The position numbers and the translations under genes are program-made. Of a stretch of DNA of 64,000 nucleotides, positions 25,738-40,900 are shown one piece after another; within the stretch, counting starts at the first letter, position 1, and each line of letters begins with the position of its first letter. The notes under the pieces were generated by a model. It made no database searches. It was not told the DNA's origin and was given only the letters and a program-made list of their open reading frames with translations. Source of the stretch: Sipunculus nudus (Eukaryota > Annelida > Sipuncula > Golfingiida > Sipunculidae); contig CM049319.1 of NCBI GenBank assembly GCA_026874595.1, positions 64,348,417 to 64,412,416 of the forward strand, given 5' to 3'.

Positions 25738-28700
25738 GTTACGGGCGGAATCGAGCAACAGCTGTCGCCGATTGGGATTAAGTCAACCGTTAGAGGTACC
25801 ACCTCGACATAAGTTTAGAAGAACTGCTTTGTTGAATAGGCTCAAGGCTGGAAACGATCAACCACTGGTCAACCTGTAGTAACTGCCCGCCGGACTCACG
25901 GTAAGAATCGTGGCAGAAGTAGTAAAGTCCCTGACGCGGCTGAGGCAGAAGTCTGGACTTCATCCACTGACGCCTCAGTACCTGAGCATTTGAAACCTAT
26001 GTTAGAGGGTATATATTCGCTAAGATGAGTCCTGACCAGAGAATTCAAGTAAGGCGACTGGTAGCCGAACACAGTGATGAGTTCGTATCACCAGACGGGG
26101 CCTTGGGACTCACGGGTTTAGTAGACACCACATCATCGATTCAGAGGGTTGCTCACCAGTGAAACAATATCGAAGTCGTTAGCCGGATAGGAAAAAGCTA
26201 ACCAATAAATCGACAAGATGCTCGACAAAATGCTTCATCGAGACAAGCTACAGTCCACAGGCTTGCTCAATAGTTGACATGTGATTGATTATCAGATTTG
26301 TGTTTATTATTAGGGTGACCTATAAAGATGCATACCCAATGCCGCGAATGGATGAAACTTTTGATACACTGCCGGGCGTACAATGGTTCAGTACACTTTA
26401 TCTTGTTTTTGGCTACTGGCAGGTCAGTGTAGCATGGAGGAAGACCGGTCGAAGACGGCATTCACGACCAGGAAGGCACTCTTCCAGTGGCGAGTCATGC
26501 CGTTCGGGCCGAGCAATGCCCAAACAATTTTTTACTGCCTATTGGAGTTGGTACTCCTAAGACTGCTCTGGGAGAGATTTCTGGTGTATCTGGACGACAC
26601 AACTGTATTCGGTGCAGTCTTTGACCAAGCTCTGACAAATCTGAGGATAGTATTTAACCAACTGAGGTCAGCAAAGTTGAGGCTGAACCCAAGAAATGTA
26701 TTTTGTTGCCTCTCACAGATTCAATGTGGGCAAGAGCGAGTGTGGTTTACGCGAGCAAGAGCCCTAGCTCAGCCCAGAGGAAGAACTGCACCACAAAGCG
26801 AGAATTGCTGGCAGTGGTGACCTTCGTCAAGCACTGCCGTATGTACTTTTGGGGACAACCATTTCTGATCAGGACGCACCATGTTTCTCTTAAGCAGCTT
26901 TTGAATATTAAGAAACCAGAATATATGATAGCTAGGTAGATCCCCGTGCTTGATACGTATGACTTTACCATTCGTCGCCGTCCTCCTGGAGCCAAACATG
27001 AAAATAACAATGGACTCACTAGACAGCAGTGGACTCAGTGCAAACGACATGAGTACCGTACAGCCAACACTGCGAGATGGGCCAAAGTGGCACGAAGTAT
27101 CATATCAATATATCATATATTAATATCTCATATCTGGAGATCCGTTATGAGGCTCTCTTTCGTAAATTTGGCCAGGACGCTAGGTCCGGAACTATCTATC
27201 AATTGGAGGCTCCAAATAAGATCTGGAAAGAGATAATAATGCCGCTGGACGACCACAAAACGGATGGGCATCTTTGAGTCTCCAAGACGCCCCACTCCAT
27301 CAGACAGCGGTTCTATTGGCCTGGACAACGAAAAGATGTAGAACTTCGGTGCAAGAGCAGCAGAGACTGTGGGGCCCGGAAGTCCAGACAGAAGACTAAC
27401 AAGGCATCGCTCAAACAAGAGGTTGTAGGCTTGCCCCGAGAAAGAATAGCTTTGGATGTCATGGGATCCCCGTCACAATCTCGATCTTGAAATCAATACA
27501 TCTTGGTGATAGGTGACTACTTCATCGATGGGACACAGACCGATGCCCTGCCTAATCACATGGAACAGACTGTTGCCAGGGAAGCTATTGATGAGTGGAT
27601 CTGCAGGCGAGGATTGGCTTCATACAGGTCATTCATACAGGTCAGGAGAAGGACTTCGAGGGCAATCTCTTCAAGGAGATGTGCTGTCTGTTTGACAAAA
27701 AGAAGACAAAGACAACGCCCAGACAAAGTCTGATGGGATAATAGAAAGGTTCAACCTAACATTGGCACAGATGCTTGCAGCTTTCGTCAGAGAGAACAAG
27801 CACGAATGGGACATGTATCTCCTTTACTTGACACTGGCAGAGCACGATACGTGAGAGCACCGGTGTCACACCGAACCTGATGATGTTTGGAAGAGAGGTA
27901 ACCCTCCCCATTGACATCATGGCTGGAAACTTCCCCTGTGCAGGAAAAAAACGTATAGTTTCATAACAAGAACAGCCCTTCACTGTAAAGTAAAACCCCT
28001 GTTTTAGCAGCCTTGCACTGGCTCCCTATACATTACAAAATACAATACAAACTATTGGTTCATACTTATAATGCCTTGAATGATCAGTCGCTGATATACA
28101 GTGGAAGCCCACCAAACCGACCACCTTGGGGACTGACCAAAGTGGTCGTAATTTAGGGGTGGTCGTATTTTTGAAACTCCAAATTACCTGGATCGTTTAT
28201 TTGGGACTTAGAAAAAATGGTTGTAATTGTGGGGGTGGTCGCATTCGCGGGGTGGTCGCAAGGCCGGGTTCCATTGTATATCAGAAACATGTTAGATATA
28301 TTATGGCCAGCTAGATTACCTCGGTCAAAAATGTTTCACATTAACAAAACAAAAAATAAGGACAAAACCTATTGAGAAAGGTGTTTCCGTTATGCTGCAC
28401 CAACTTCCTTTGAGCACCACAGAAGAAATAACACTTGCTAGCGTAAAGAAGCTATTTAAAACTTATTTTAAAGCTCCACCTTGAATCTACACATTAGCTA
28501 CAATGATTCATAGCTGCACACATGTGACTATATATATATTTAAAAGATATGTTTAATTTTTACCTCTACCAGCCTTTTTTCTTAGTTTGTCTAGTCAAAA
28601 GTTCTGTTTAGTAGTTTTAATGTGTAATTATTTTATATTGCATAAGATTAAGTCATTGCATAATTTGTATTTTGAAAATCAGCTATATATGTTTGATGTT

Positions 28701-31700
28701 TTTATTTTACATGTCAAGCACTTTTGAACACTTTTAGGTGGAATGAATGCTATTTAAATATCGCATAATAATAGCTTTACCTTGCTGTATTTGACAGCGA
28801 GACCTGCGGCGCCGTGAACATCAACCTGATTCCAGTTTTTTGTTGGTAAAATTCTGGATCCTTTATCGTTGAGACTTCTCATGAGGACACAGGCTCCGGC
28901 CATGTCTGAGTCATTGGCTCTCTGTATGTCATTAGTGTCCAAAAAGGTCCACTTATGTCCACAAACCTATAAAGAGTCACAAGAATAAATATTTCTACTA
29001 GAAAGCACCCAGAGACCGCACGACTCCGCAAACGTTCTAGGTCACCAGATTTGGAATATCGCCATAAATATATGAATCAAAGCCGTGATCATTACCTCGA
29101 GTATTGTATCATAAGTAAGCCATTGCCTGTCAGGACATTCCATTTAGGATTTGGCCATACATGAGCATGCATATGTTGTTCACTTCCATCCCGTAAGTAA
29201 AAATGTTTACTTTAGGTCTATGTAATTCCTTTTAGGAAAAGTTCTTATGGTACATTTGTGAGTGATGTTTGTGCTTGTTTGTAGTAAAGCTGCCAATTAA
29301 CATGATAATATGGAAAAATGGAAAAAAAACTGTAAGATATAAGTTGTTTGGTTGCATATACATGTTTGCGGAAGTTGCACGATGTAACACGGTATTTGCC
29401 AAACTCTGCCTCGTCAGATTTCCCGCGCGATGTCCTTGTTTGATGTGTTTGGATATTATAAATGTCAGATATCGGTACAGACCCCTTTAACGGATTATCT
29501 CTTTAGGGTTTACCTTAACCCTTCACAAAGATTTTTTTCTGACTTAGATACGGTCATACATGTTTGAGTAAGGTTGCCGATCGACCAATAAGACAACAAC
29601 CAACGGCGGATAAACCATATTGTACCTTCCTAGCGTGGATAATACATCAATCAGAGATAAAACATCAGTCAGAGAATAAGTTCTATAATGGTCTGATTTA
29701 CAAGGAAATTACCTTTTTATTAAATTAGGGTTTTGATTGTGAAAGGTTTGAAAAATACAACCCAAGAGACTGAATTTACAAATTCCCTTTCATTAAGAGA
29801 CCAAACATTCTTAACCAGGTGAACTGTGTATGCACAGGCTAATCCCCCGTGAATGAATGTAAGCTTTGGATTAATGTTTAAATACCGTGAGTTTTCTTTT
29901 AGATTTTTATTTGACGGAGATAACCGCAGCCACTTTTAATGCTCTCTTATCTAATTCCTAATCTAAGTATATATCGTATTTTTTGTATCCTGTTGTCACT
30001 AAGGCCCGGTGTCACCTGCAGGGATCCTGAGCGTGTGATTATCCGACTTTTTAGACCATCACACCGTGGAACCCCCAAAGACGCACTCGTTTGTTAAGCC
30101 TGCAGAGCACTCACCCTGGATGAAGGCCGACCGTGAAAATTTCACCGCCTCGGCTGAGATCTGAACTCACGATCTCTGGGCTTTGAGTCCTAGCTGTGCT
30201 CTGTCCCTGAGCCATAGGAGCTGGTGTTTAAATAACGTGTTCAAGTTTAGGTATAAATCTGTCCTTTATTTGTCTCGAATATAAATATCTAAACATGTCT
30301 GATACAAATAGCAAGTACAGAAAAAACATCAAATGGGGGGGGGGGGGGGGGATGAAATCACAGATAAAAGCTTAATGTATATTATGAGTCGGTGGTATAT
30401 CACGTACCTATATATGTACCTTTCCGTGAAGGTCCAAGCAATATGAATTTCTAATTTGCTTGAAAGATATGCACCTTTAAATTTATCTCAAATTTTAAAT
30501 TACAAAGGATGAACAAGAATCATATAACGTGTTCGGTATATTGATGAATTTTATTTAGCATATGAATGAAGATATGTGATTTTTACAATCTATATTTTCT
30601 CCTACACTCCGCAGTAACAAACGAAACTTACTACGAATGGTGCGTCTTCACTTTTGTGCGGGACTGCAATGGATCCTCCTAGGAATCGCTCTGACATGTA
30701 GAAGAACTTGTACTTGCTATCCGAGCCGGTCACAATGTCGCTTGCTGCTGAAAATTGAAAACGCAGATATGAATAAGAACAAATATGTTGTATACTTTGT
30801 TTTTCATAAAGCATCTTTTTCCGCCGCGAATATATATGTACGTTGGCTCCTAAAGGAAACACGGAATTTTTTATTATGTTCGGTATACCGTATAGGGCCA
30901 TTTCGGCCTTCTGATATACGAAAGTCTACGACCAAGTACTGGTTGTCAGAATGCCGTTAGGCCTATACATCCTTCAACAAAGAATGCACTGTAAGGCTCT
31001 ATTAGGATGCGAAGTTTTCGTCATTTCTGACAACGCCTCATGGCCTACAAGTACGCTGTCACTTGACATAAACCAGACCAATCGTTAGCTTTTTAGTATA
31101 CTTTCTAAGAGCGTCTAGCATGTGAGAGAAATTCTGCATGACTTTCTGACCGCATGAATACAAGCATGGCTCGCAAGGGCAATTGGATGAGAGCCTACTT
31201 GTACGCAATACAGGAAATAACCATACAGGCGGATTTTATGTTTGCTTTTTGAATCAACATGTAGATTCTTTTGTATAAATTCATCATCCGTGGCCTAATG
31301 TAAAGAATATGGGTTGTTTACCACGGTTTCAATGAAACATGATGGAAGACCACTGCATTGCATTCCTCCGTACGGCTTGTATTACTACTCAAGTTAATTT
31401 TACTGAATCGTGGCTAGTTATACCAGAAATTGTTTTATCAACATAGCCTCGTTGTAAATCTTTTCTTAGTTTCACATTAATTTAGGACTAAATAGGCATT
31501 CAAAGAATTCAACCCAGTACTTTCAAACTTTTATTTGTTATTTCACCTATTTGTCATAAAATTTGAAAATATGTCACAGGAAATAGATTTCATTAGACGG
31601 CAACGCAGGATTTCAACTAGCCACCAAGGGTGACTATAAAATGTTAGATATGTCTGAGAGTACATTTTATAGTCACCACCCCATGTATGCACTTGGGTGG

Positions 31701-33718
31701 GATTCTAACCTCTGTATGATCTTGGTCTATAAAAGGGAGAAAACCCCTCAGTAACTCGAGTATCACATTTTAAAAGACAAAATTCTGTTATGATAAGCTA
31801 ATTGCATAAAAACCCTGCTTAATTATGTCCATAACTCTTACAAAACTGGACCAGTACACATAACAGTGTCGCCGCTACATTTACATTCTAACTGCCTCTG
31901 TCATGGCGGTTATGAGCAGAAGGACCCGTGTCTTCTTAGACCAAAATACACAATAACTAAAGTAAAATGCACTTACAGTTGCTAATATGTTGCAGTTGTA
32001 TTGAAAATAAGATACTTTTGTCATAGTGAAGAAGTTTTAATGTCACCCCATCCGTGAAACTGAAAATAAAACAGTCTTTTCCGGAAAATACGATCGTATC
32101 GTGGTCAAATACCACTTATCTCTATATATGGGGAGTCGACGAAACAGTCGTTCGTTAACGGTGCAAGACGTTTCGTCGCTGCAGGCGGCTAGATTTCAAC
32201 ACAATCCTCAGTGAACTGTCGCTCATTTTCAAGCAGATCTCAAGTGAAACACTCAAATACAGGCAACAGTGCTCACGTTTCTGAAACCGGTCATACACGA
32301 GGCGACAAGTCGCACCGTGTATGGGGGTAAGTCGCACGTTTTCATGAGTTGCGCGACATGTCGCAGAAGAGGGAACATGTTTCTTTTTCCTGCGAATTGT
32401 CGCGCGACATCAGGCAAAGTGTTGGGAAAAGCCAACGAATATATAACGATTGATGATGTTATCCTGTGATAATATGACCGTCCATGGTTTCACTGTGTCT
32501 GATTAGGGTGCCTTGTGTTTGCGTGGTCAACAGGAAACTCAGAAGAAGTTGTGTAGCTATCCCAGAATGCCTATGCCTATTTTTCATATATATCTATATT
32601 AACATAGAGAAACAAGACGGAATATGTCCTAGGTAGAATAAACTTTTCATCACTGGCACATATATTGATAAATATAAATAATGTTATTTGGTTGAAACCT
32701 GAAAGATATGTTTGATGCATGTAGTTTTTATAATAGTTTTGCAGGACATGTTGCAGAACATGTCGCTGTGTGTATGGACTGTTCATGTTGAGCAACATGT
32801 CACAAAACAGGCTTAACTTCACGGTCATAGACGATGTCAGTTTCATTCCTCGCAGTGCGTCACTAAAGTGACGTCACACGACTCGTGACGCTTGTTGATT
32901 TCATTTCTGAACGGTGGGTCAAGAACACCGGATCCGTGCCAGGCTGATATAAGAGGTATTAAACTGCAGTGATAATTAATTAAGTGTCGTATCCCGTAGC
33001 ACAAGGCCCTAAATCCGGCTAATGGCATGTGTGGCTGGTTAATAAAAATAATTAATATAACTCAACTCCGTCCGAATTTGATATGTTACATTGAGGGAAA
33101 CATTCCAGACTGTAATGTCTACTAAGAAATATAAACTATGCAAGCAGATATTTAAAAAAACCCCATAAAAATATCAGTCTTGTTAACTTAATGTTTCATT
33201 ACTGTAAGATTTCATATGGAGCTAACATATGTGTGTATGTCCTGACGATATATGGAGACGGTACGACGTTATTGAAATTTGTCAAATAGGCTGATGTTGT
33301 GAAAGTGTTGACAAAATTCAATTTTGGTTCAACCCAAGCATAAATAACCCCGCATGAGTGTTTTATGGGTTTTTATTGAACATTTTACCACCAGCGGTCA
33401 TCTGTCGAGCGTGATCCGTCGCGTCATAGGCGACAATGACGTCACTCCACGTCCATCAAGGGGGGGGGGGGGGGGGGGTGGCAGCATGGTTGTTGTTCGT
33501 TATTTTTAAAATTAAGGACAGCAGTACCATGATATCTAGGGCGTTTTTCAGAACATTTGTATATAAAAAGTTCCCAGGAATAACACAGGTTTATTAACAT
33601 TCCATGGCAACGACTTTGAACACTCTTCCGCGCAGGGGTTTGTGTCCCCATATCGGACGCTTTTTTTTTATAAATTTTCAGTCTTAAAATGGTACAAGGA
33701 TATCGAAGTAGGCTGATT

Positions 33719-33779
<61 letters not shown>

Positions 33780-34182
33780 TCCTCGTGGAGCACTTATGCT
33801 GTACCGCCGCCCCCCCCCCCCCCCCCCAAGCCACCTTCAGTAAATTCTGGCTACAACCCTGTCAGGAGGTGTCATAATTCATAGTTCGTTCACGTCCATA
33901 CCTGGATCATCGAGAGGAAGCTCTTTGCATAACGATTTCTTAGCTCCAAGCGGGATTCCGCTGACGTTACAATAAAAAGCGCCCCCTGGTGTCCTTGGCT
34001 CTGGTTTTCTTTGGAGAAGTGCGGAAGGGTTAGCCCGTGGGGCACCTACCAACAACCTGCAGAATACAACAACAAAAGAAATATATTATAAAACAAAGCA
34101 AAATGATGCAAAAAATAATAGTTCAACCAAACTGGACATTTGCATCACTGAGCGATCATTGAAAGCTTTATATACCTATATG

Positions 34183-34237
<55 letters not shown>

Positions 34238-34279
34238 CGTGTGTGTGTGTGTGTGAGGGTGTGTGTGTGTGTGTGTGTG

Positions 34280-34313
<34 letters not shown>

Positions 34314-34929
34314 AAGGAGAGGAATTCACGGACCCCCACCAACCAACATTTTGGACTCTTGTGAATGTACATATATTCATAAAGATATTGCAAAGTAAAT
34401 ACGATCTATTTGTTATAATCTATCACTGAATATGTAATACGCTCCGGCATCATGGTCATAGGCCTAAGAATCTGTTAGAGAACACTCACACACAAATGAT
34501 ACATCATCGATTAAAGCATGCAATAGTGTGAAGATGAACTGTGTATAATGTATATATATATGTGTGTGTGTGTGTGTGTAACTGTTCTATATCCTGCCAG
34601 TATGTCTTATAATATTGATACAATGAGGTCTTTCAGAACGGCAGATCCAATCTGTCCAGTATCCTGCACCAGATAATATCACTGCCTAACACAGCAAGAA
34701 AAACCCGCGAACGCTAACAGCATATTCGATATGTAAATGATCCGACCGATTACAAAGTTGTTTGTCTAGGTCCAACACAGGAAACAGGATTACAATTAAA
34801 TGTGCAGCTTTCAGAAAAAAAAGGCGTCTCGTAAATTGAGCAATATGCTGGCTGGCCAGTGGTACCATTTTTATATATGCCATTGAATTTATTATACTAC
34901 ATCTATGCAGAACACACTCCTGACTTAAA

Positions 34930-34998
<69 letters not shown>

Positions 34999-37900
34999 TG
35001 ATTATATATATACAGTAGAGCGCCGTATTTTCGAAAGCCGTTTTCCGGAAAATTCAGCTAGCCGCGCAACACAGGGCCACCTACACCAGTAGAAATTGAC
35101 GGCTGAACAGTTTATGCAAGAGCACTTGTGTTATCAACTATTTCTCGTTTGTACTCATGCAAGCATAGAACATTGGCTTTGACTGGGATGTCTGGAAAAA
35201 TAACTGAGCAGTTTACTCGTATGAGCGTTAACGAGGTATCATTCATACATAGCTTTATGCTCTAGCAGGTTTATCTGCGCGGCCGTAGCATGCGAGCTTT
35301 GCCATACAAACGAGCAGTTCACTGCCGTGAGCAATTTTCATCTCGCCATTATTAGGCTTATTAATCATTTCAATTTGCTGTTAAAAAGAACAATACTCAA
35401 ACAAGATCACCTAGCTATCGTTTGGCAGAGATATGGAATCAAAGAAGATGAAACAGAAGCAGGCGCGGATGCGGGGGGGGGGGGGGGGGTCTCCACCCCC
35501 ACCCATGATCTCCACCAACAACATTTTTTTAGAAAAATTTTATGCATGACGGGTTTTTTTGGGATGAGACCCCCCCCCCCCCCTTGCTCTAAATCAACGA
35601 ACCTTTTTTAGACATCTTTTATGCATGATACCTATTGACCCCTCCCTGCAAAATGTCCTGGATCCGCGCCTGCAGATGGCGTTATGATTTGCAGACAAGC
35701 TGACAATCCTTGGGCGGCTCGACCCTGGTGACAAGCCTGCCATCATCGCAAGGGATTTCAGCATTAGCAAATCCACTATTACCGAAATAAAGTCAGGAGA
35801 GAGAAACCTGTCGAAAACATAATGAAGATGCCAGGTACCCCTAACTCAAAGAAAAAAAAATTATAAATTATCCATTTGAATAGGGTAGGCTCTACGATCG
35901 TTCAAAAACGTTTGCCTTTCACTCGTTAAACGTGTACTGCACTGACGCCGCTTTTGGACTGTAAAAGAAACTAGCCGTGTATCACCAATGGTGATGACAA
36001 TGGACCTTTCCTCCCGGTGAATCTGTTTAACAAAGGGCACGCACGTATCCTCAAAATAGGTTATACTGAATTTTGGCAATCTAGCTCTGGAATATATCAA
36101 ATATTTCCCGGTTGTCAATTACATAGGTCGAAAAAAATATAGTGTTCCCCGGGTCAAAAGGCATGGAGTTTTATCTTTAACTGTCGTACAAACTTGTCGC
36201 TAGACCAGTGGGTGGGGGGGGGGGGGGCACATTTTGGGGGCGGCATTACGGGTAAATAGTATAATGAAATGGCATAAAGACTTCCTCAAACAGTACAAAT
36301 TTTCCTTTTTTTAAAAGACTTGTTAGAAAATCTAAATGGTTGGTGTTGTTTGGCTGTGTGTCCCATTTCAATTAATTCAGGATATATAAACTGGGCAGTG
36401 GAACAAGCCTAAACATTTGCGAAAGATCTACATAGAGGTAACCTACGTAAGAAGAAATACAGATATGTTGTATATATTTATTGATAGATCAGCGGTCTTG
36501 CAATCCCAGAATGCCATCGATAATCTGACAAGCCATGCAAAGGTGTGCATTTCAGGGCCGTCTACGTTTACAGAAATCCTAAGGGGGCCCGAATCTGGGG
36601 GAGAGCCTGCCAGAAGATCCCCCTGACCCAGATTGGCCCCCTGAAGGTGGGGTTTCTGTCTTTCACATTGTGCGGAAAATATTATGACAAATTCCGTTGC
36701 TCTTTCCTTAGAATGTATAAATTTCCACTTGTGAACTCCCACTATATTATGATATTTAAACAGTCTGAAACAACTTGAGATTCATTTTTTATGATTCCTC
36801 ACACTCTTACAACTGTCTTCTTAATACAAACGTTTACTTCATCTTGAATATATTGACTACTACCAAGATATCATTTTTTATTGACCACTGGTTATATAAT
36901 TTAATGCTAATATGACCTGCATAATCTTTTATTAATAACTCACAAGCGACCAGGTGTGGTCACCAACGACAGTAGACTTAAGTTGATTGCATAAGAAACT
37001 AACCGATAAAAGGGCGTTTCCATTTTAACGAATTGATCTCCCGATGCGCTACTAACAGGAAACATATCGAAGGTGAAGAAAATCCGCGTGATTTGGCCCT
37101 GATGACATGACTAGGAATTTGCCACAAAGAATTCCGACGATGCTGCTTCGCATAAGTCACGAAACATTACGTCGCTATAACGAGTTCGTCACAATAAATC
37201 TGCAGTTTGTCGTAGGAGTTGCTAGCTACAACGAATGTCATGGAACTATCGAACTTCTGCTACGGACAACATGGGCATTCGGCCGAACACATACGACTAA
37301 TTACGCATCAGTAAGCATTCTTGCGATTTTCTCGAATTAAGCTGCTGCACTTCATATCGCTATATGCAACGCTATAAGTTGGGACAAACTATTCAAATGA
37401 GGAGTGAGAGAGGTTTTCACCACTTGAAGTTAAACTCTAATACTTTTCACGTTATTTCAATGGCAAAATATTGACGAGCTTACACAAGAGCGTATAGAAT
37501 ATGAAATGCTCATAGGATATTAACACACTGTGACGTTAACGTTCACATTTTGTCCATCGGAGTAGATTATAAAAATATATTATACCGAGTGTAGGTGTGA
37601 ATGTCCTATGTTGAGTGTGTTAAGGCGGCATACCTAGTGTGTGAGTGCCAGACGAGCCCATGTTTCATGGATGTACCAGAGATCATAGTTGTGTTAACAC
37701 AAAGTGTATTTTTATCAATTTATAAAATAAAATTTCCTTTTCAATACCAATAATATACCAATACTTTGATTTTATTTCAAGACAGACAAAGCTCATATGC
37801 TTCCACATATACAAATGTTGTGTCACATTTTCATGCAAGCATTTGTAAAACATATACTGACTGTGCGAGTTAAAGCCCGGAATGATTGTGTGTGGATGCC

Positions 37901-40900
37901 CCATTATCTGTGCGTGAGTCAGGTGAGGTGTGTGTATGTGTGTGTGCGTGAGCGTGCAGGGCCGTCTTAAAGAGCACACTGGGCACCTGACCAAGGGCCC
38001 AAGGATTGAAGGGGGCATATGCACTCAAGTTTACATTGATTTTTGAAACCAAAAAGAAAATATGTGTTCACTCTACGTGCTTAGCAACCATTTCGTTTCA
38101 CAGGAGCTTTTGATAACTCTGTGAAACAGCAGAATTTGCTCGACCTCTGGAAGATCATTTAATTGTAACGATAAATAAATTATGATAATTAAATGGGCTC
38201 ATTTACTGTCATTTGTCAGTGTTAACTGCGATTGTCTCGGTGATAAGCACATTTTCTCACTAAACAGATTATATCTTACTCATGCGGGCGCACAATAGTA
38301 TTCAATGAGTATACCGGTTTGTTTATCAAGTAATTACTCTTTAATCACCAGGAGATGGGGTGGTGTATTACCTGTTATTTTAGTGGTTAATGTTAATAAA
38401 CAATTGTCCGAATTTTAACGCTATGGTGAAGTGTAATTCCTGCCATACTAAATTATATGTACACCCCTCTAAGGACTGCGGATTCACGGTGTCAGCGTGT
38501 ACGGTTTACCTATACCAACTATCAAAATTGTACTACTAACTGAATATCATCTTTGTGCTTCAAATGTAATGTGTTTTAAGAACTTTAAGGTATTGTACTG
38601 CCTGAACTAGTCTTATAAATTTTAAAACAGTCACACAAAAGAGCTTGGAAAAATTAAATGGGTGTATGGTGTTGGTGCATGGGGATCATGCATGAGTATA
38701 CCGGAATACTTTGAGCAGTGTCCGATTAGTTTTGTGTAGGGGGCCCAGCCTATGTGTTTGGCCCAGGGGCCCGTAATGGCATTAAGACGGCCCTGTGAGA
38801 GCGAGAGCAATGAACTAAACACAAGGACTTATAATAAATTATAGTATTAGCGAGAATAATTAGTTCCTAACGCTTGTTTAGTGTTTACGCTGAGATATGG
38901 AAGTTAAATGTGATAAATTACAATAAAGAACATATGTATAGTATATTATACCATAAAAGTACATTTATTGACATTGTGACAGATTTGTCACTATAGCTTA
39001 ATTTGTTTGGATGTTTGGCTTCAAGACCAGACATTAATTCGTATTACACTTTTAGAAAACTTAGTTCGTGCTTTAAAGAATTTTGCACAGTGACTAAGAA
39101 AGATTTCATAGTCATGTACATCGATTAATTCAGTTGGCTGACCTAACTGTATATACAGAAAGTCTATATCTTCAAGACAATTAAGTGCTGCTGAAGTTTT
39201 AATGTTTAGTTCATCATTAATGTAACACCATAGCTTATTGCGTCCACAACTGGACGCATCGCAGTGAAGAACAACATGGTAAATTGCATTCTGTTAAAAG
39301 TTGCCACAAAAGTGACATAGATTTTTTATGGATAGCTGCTCTATCATGTCATAATATGGTACAAGCTTGACAGCAAGACAACACGCGCGCAGACAATAAG
39401 GCATACGGCGAGGACAACTCCAGAACACGGAGGGATGAAAACGCTGTTGATGACAAAGTAGGAAGTATTTGATTTTGTCGTAAGTTGAATTTTTCTCATT
39501 ATGCAATGACTCTTCGTGTCGAGCAGTTGTGTCTGAAATTATTACCTCCCATTCTCGTTTATTTGGGAGTATAATAATGTTAAGTATAGCAGGAATATAT
39601 TGCATCAAATTATATTTTACAAATTATCCCACTATGTCTGCAGACGGCCCAAGCGGTCTGGGCTTCATACTACAACTTATGAACCTCTGTTTAAAAATGC
39701 GTTTACTGAGACTTGAAGTTTTGCTTCTGAGTAGCCTGCCAACAGATAACAGGTTTAACCGGTCTATAAAGCTTTGGAGATTCGGTACTCCAAGTAAACA
39801 GAGTGCGATGTCTGTTGTCGTTCGCATGTGCAGCCCCTGCATCATTTATGCAGAAACGGTGCATGCGCTCTAACAAAAGAAATTCATATCTTGTAAGGGA
39901 ACACCATGTCTCTGTTCCGTATAAGACAGCAGGTAGCACAACCGTCTTATAAAGCTTTAGGCTTGTGGTTGGGTTCAATCCATGTGGTTTTACTCCAACT
40001 TCTGCAAGTGAGAGGAATATATCCTTCCCTTTACGACACACATCCCGTGTTCTCTCAAGGGAATTGAAGGAAGCATTAAACATTAATCCAAGGTGTTTGT
40101 TGGATCTACATTGGCTAATTCGCAGATCTCCTAGAGACCATTGACGCCTTAGGACATGATATTAAAGGCCTGGGAAGATTCACCAAATGTTATAATCTTG
40201 GTTTTCACGGCATTGAAATTGAAACGCCACATTTTTGAGTACTTTAACGCAATGTCTATAATTCTTTGCAATTCACCTGGAGAAAAGGACAGTAGTGTAA
40301 TGTCATCTGCTGTGTATATACACCCTGTAAGAGCCCCAAGCTTGTTCTCACGAAAATAGCTTAGCAAATCATTTATGTACAAGAGGTACAGAAAAGGAGA
40401 CAGAACGCCACCCTGTCTGACAGACTGATTGATATCAAACCAGTCAGAAATCATCCCTTCGTATAATACCGCACTTTGCATTCCTGTGTAAGCATTTACA
40501 ATCAAACGCCAGAGTCTCCTTTTTATACCAAATTTATAAAGCTTTGAAAACAATCCCGCATGCCACACGCGGTCAAACGCTTTGGTACTGTCGAGGTAGC
40601 ATGCATATACTTTTGAGTTTCTTTCAGCTGCGTGTGCTATACATTCACTGATACAGAAGGAAGCATCCAAAGCCCCAGACCCTTGTTTAAAAGCAAATTG
40701 CATCTCATCAGGGAAGGACAATCGTTGAAACTTTATATAATTTTGAATTCAAATCAGAATTACACGCTCTAGTAATTTGTATACACAAGGCAGCAATGTG
40801 ATTCCGCGGTAATTATCCGGATTAGAGCGACTTTTCAGTCGATTTTTTATAAGTGTCATGATCACACCTCGTTTCATGTTAATAGGAACTGATCCTGACG

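Larger units (their letters stand above)
26250..27980 (+). mobile_element. decayed Ty3/Gypsy LTR retrotransposon fragment, RT-RNaseH-IN order
   Basis: Fragments of pol in the normal Gypsy order, antisense to the integrin gene inside intron 5. A related-looking 5' part may extend back to 25735, just after a TA repeat. No LTR pair, protease or gag was recognised. Confidence 0.82.

Noticed and set aside
30100-30225. Functional tRNA gene
   Set aside because: A and B boxes are recognisable, but no consistent acceptor stem or cloverleaf; treated as a SINE.
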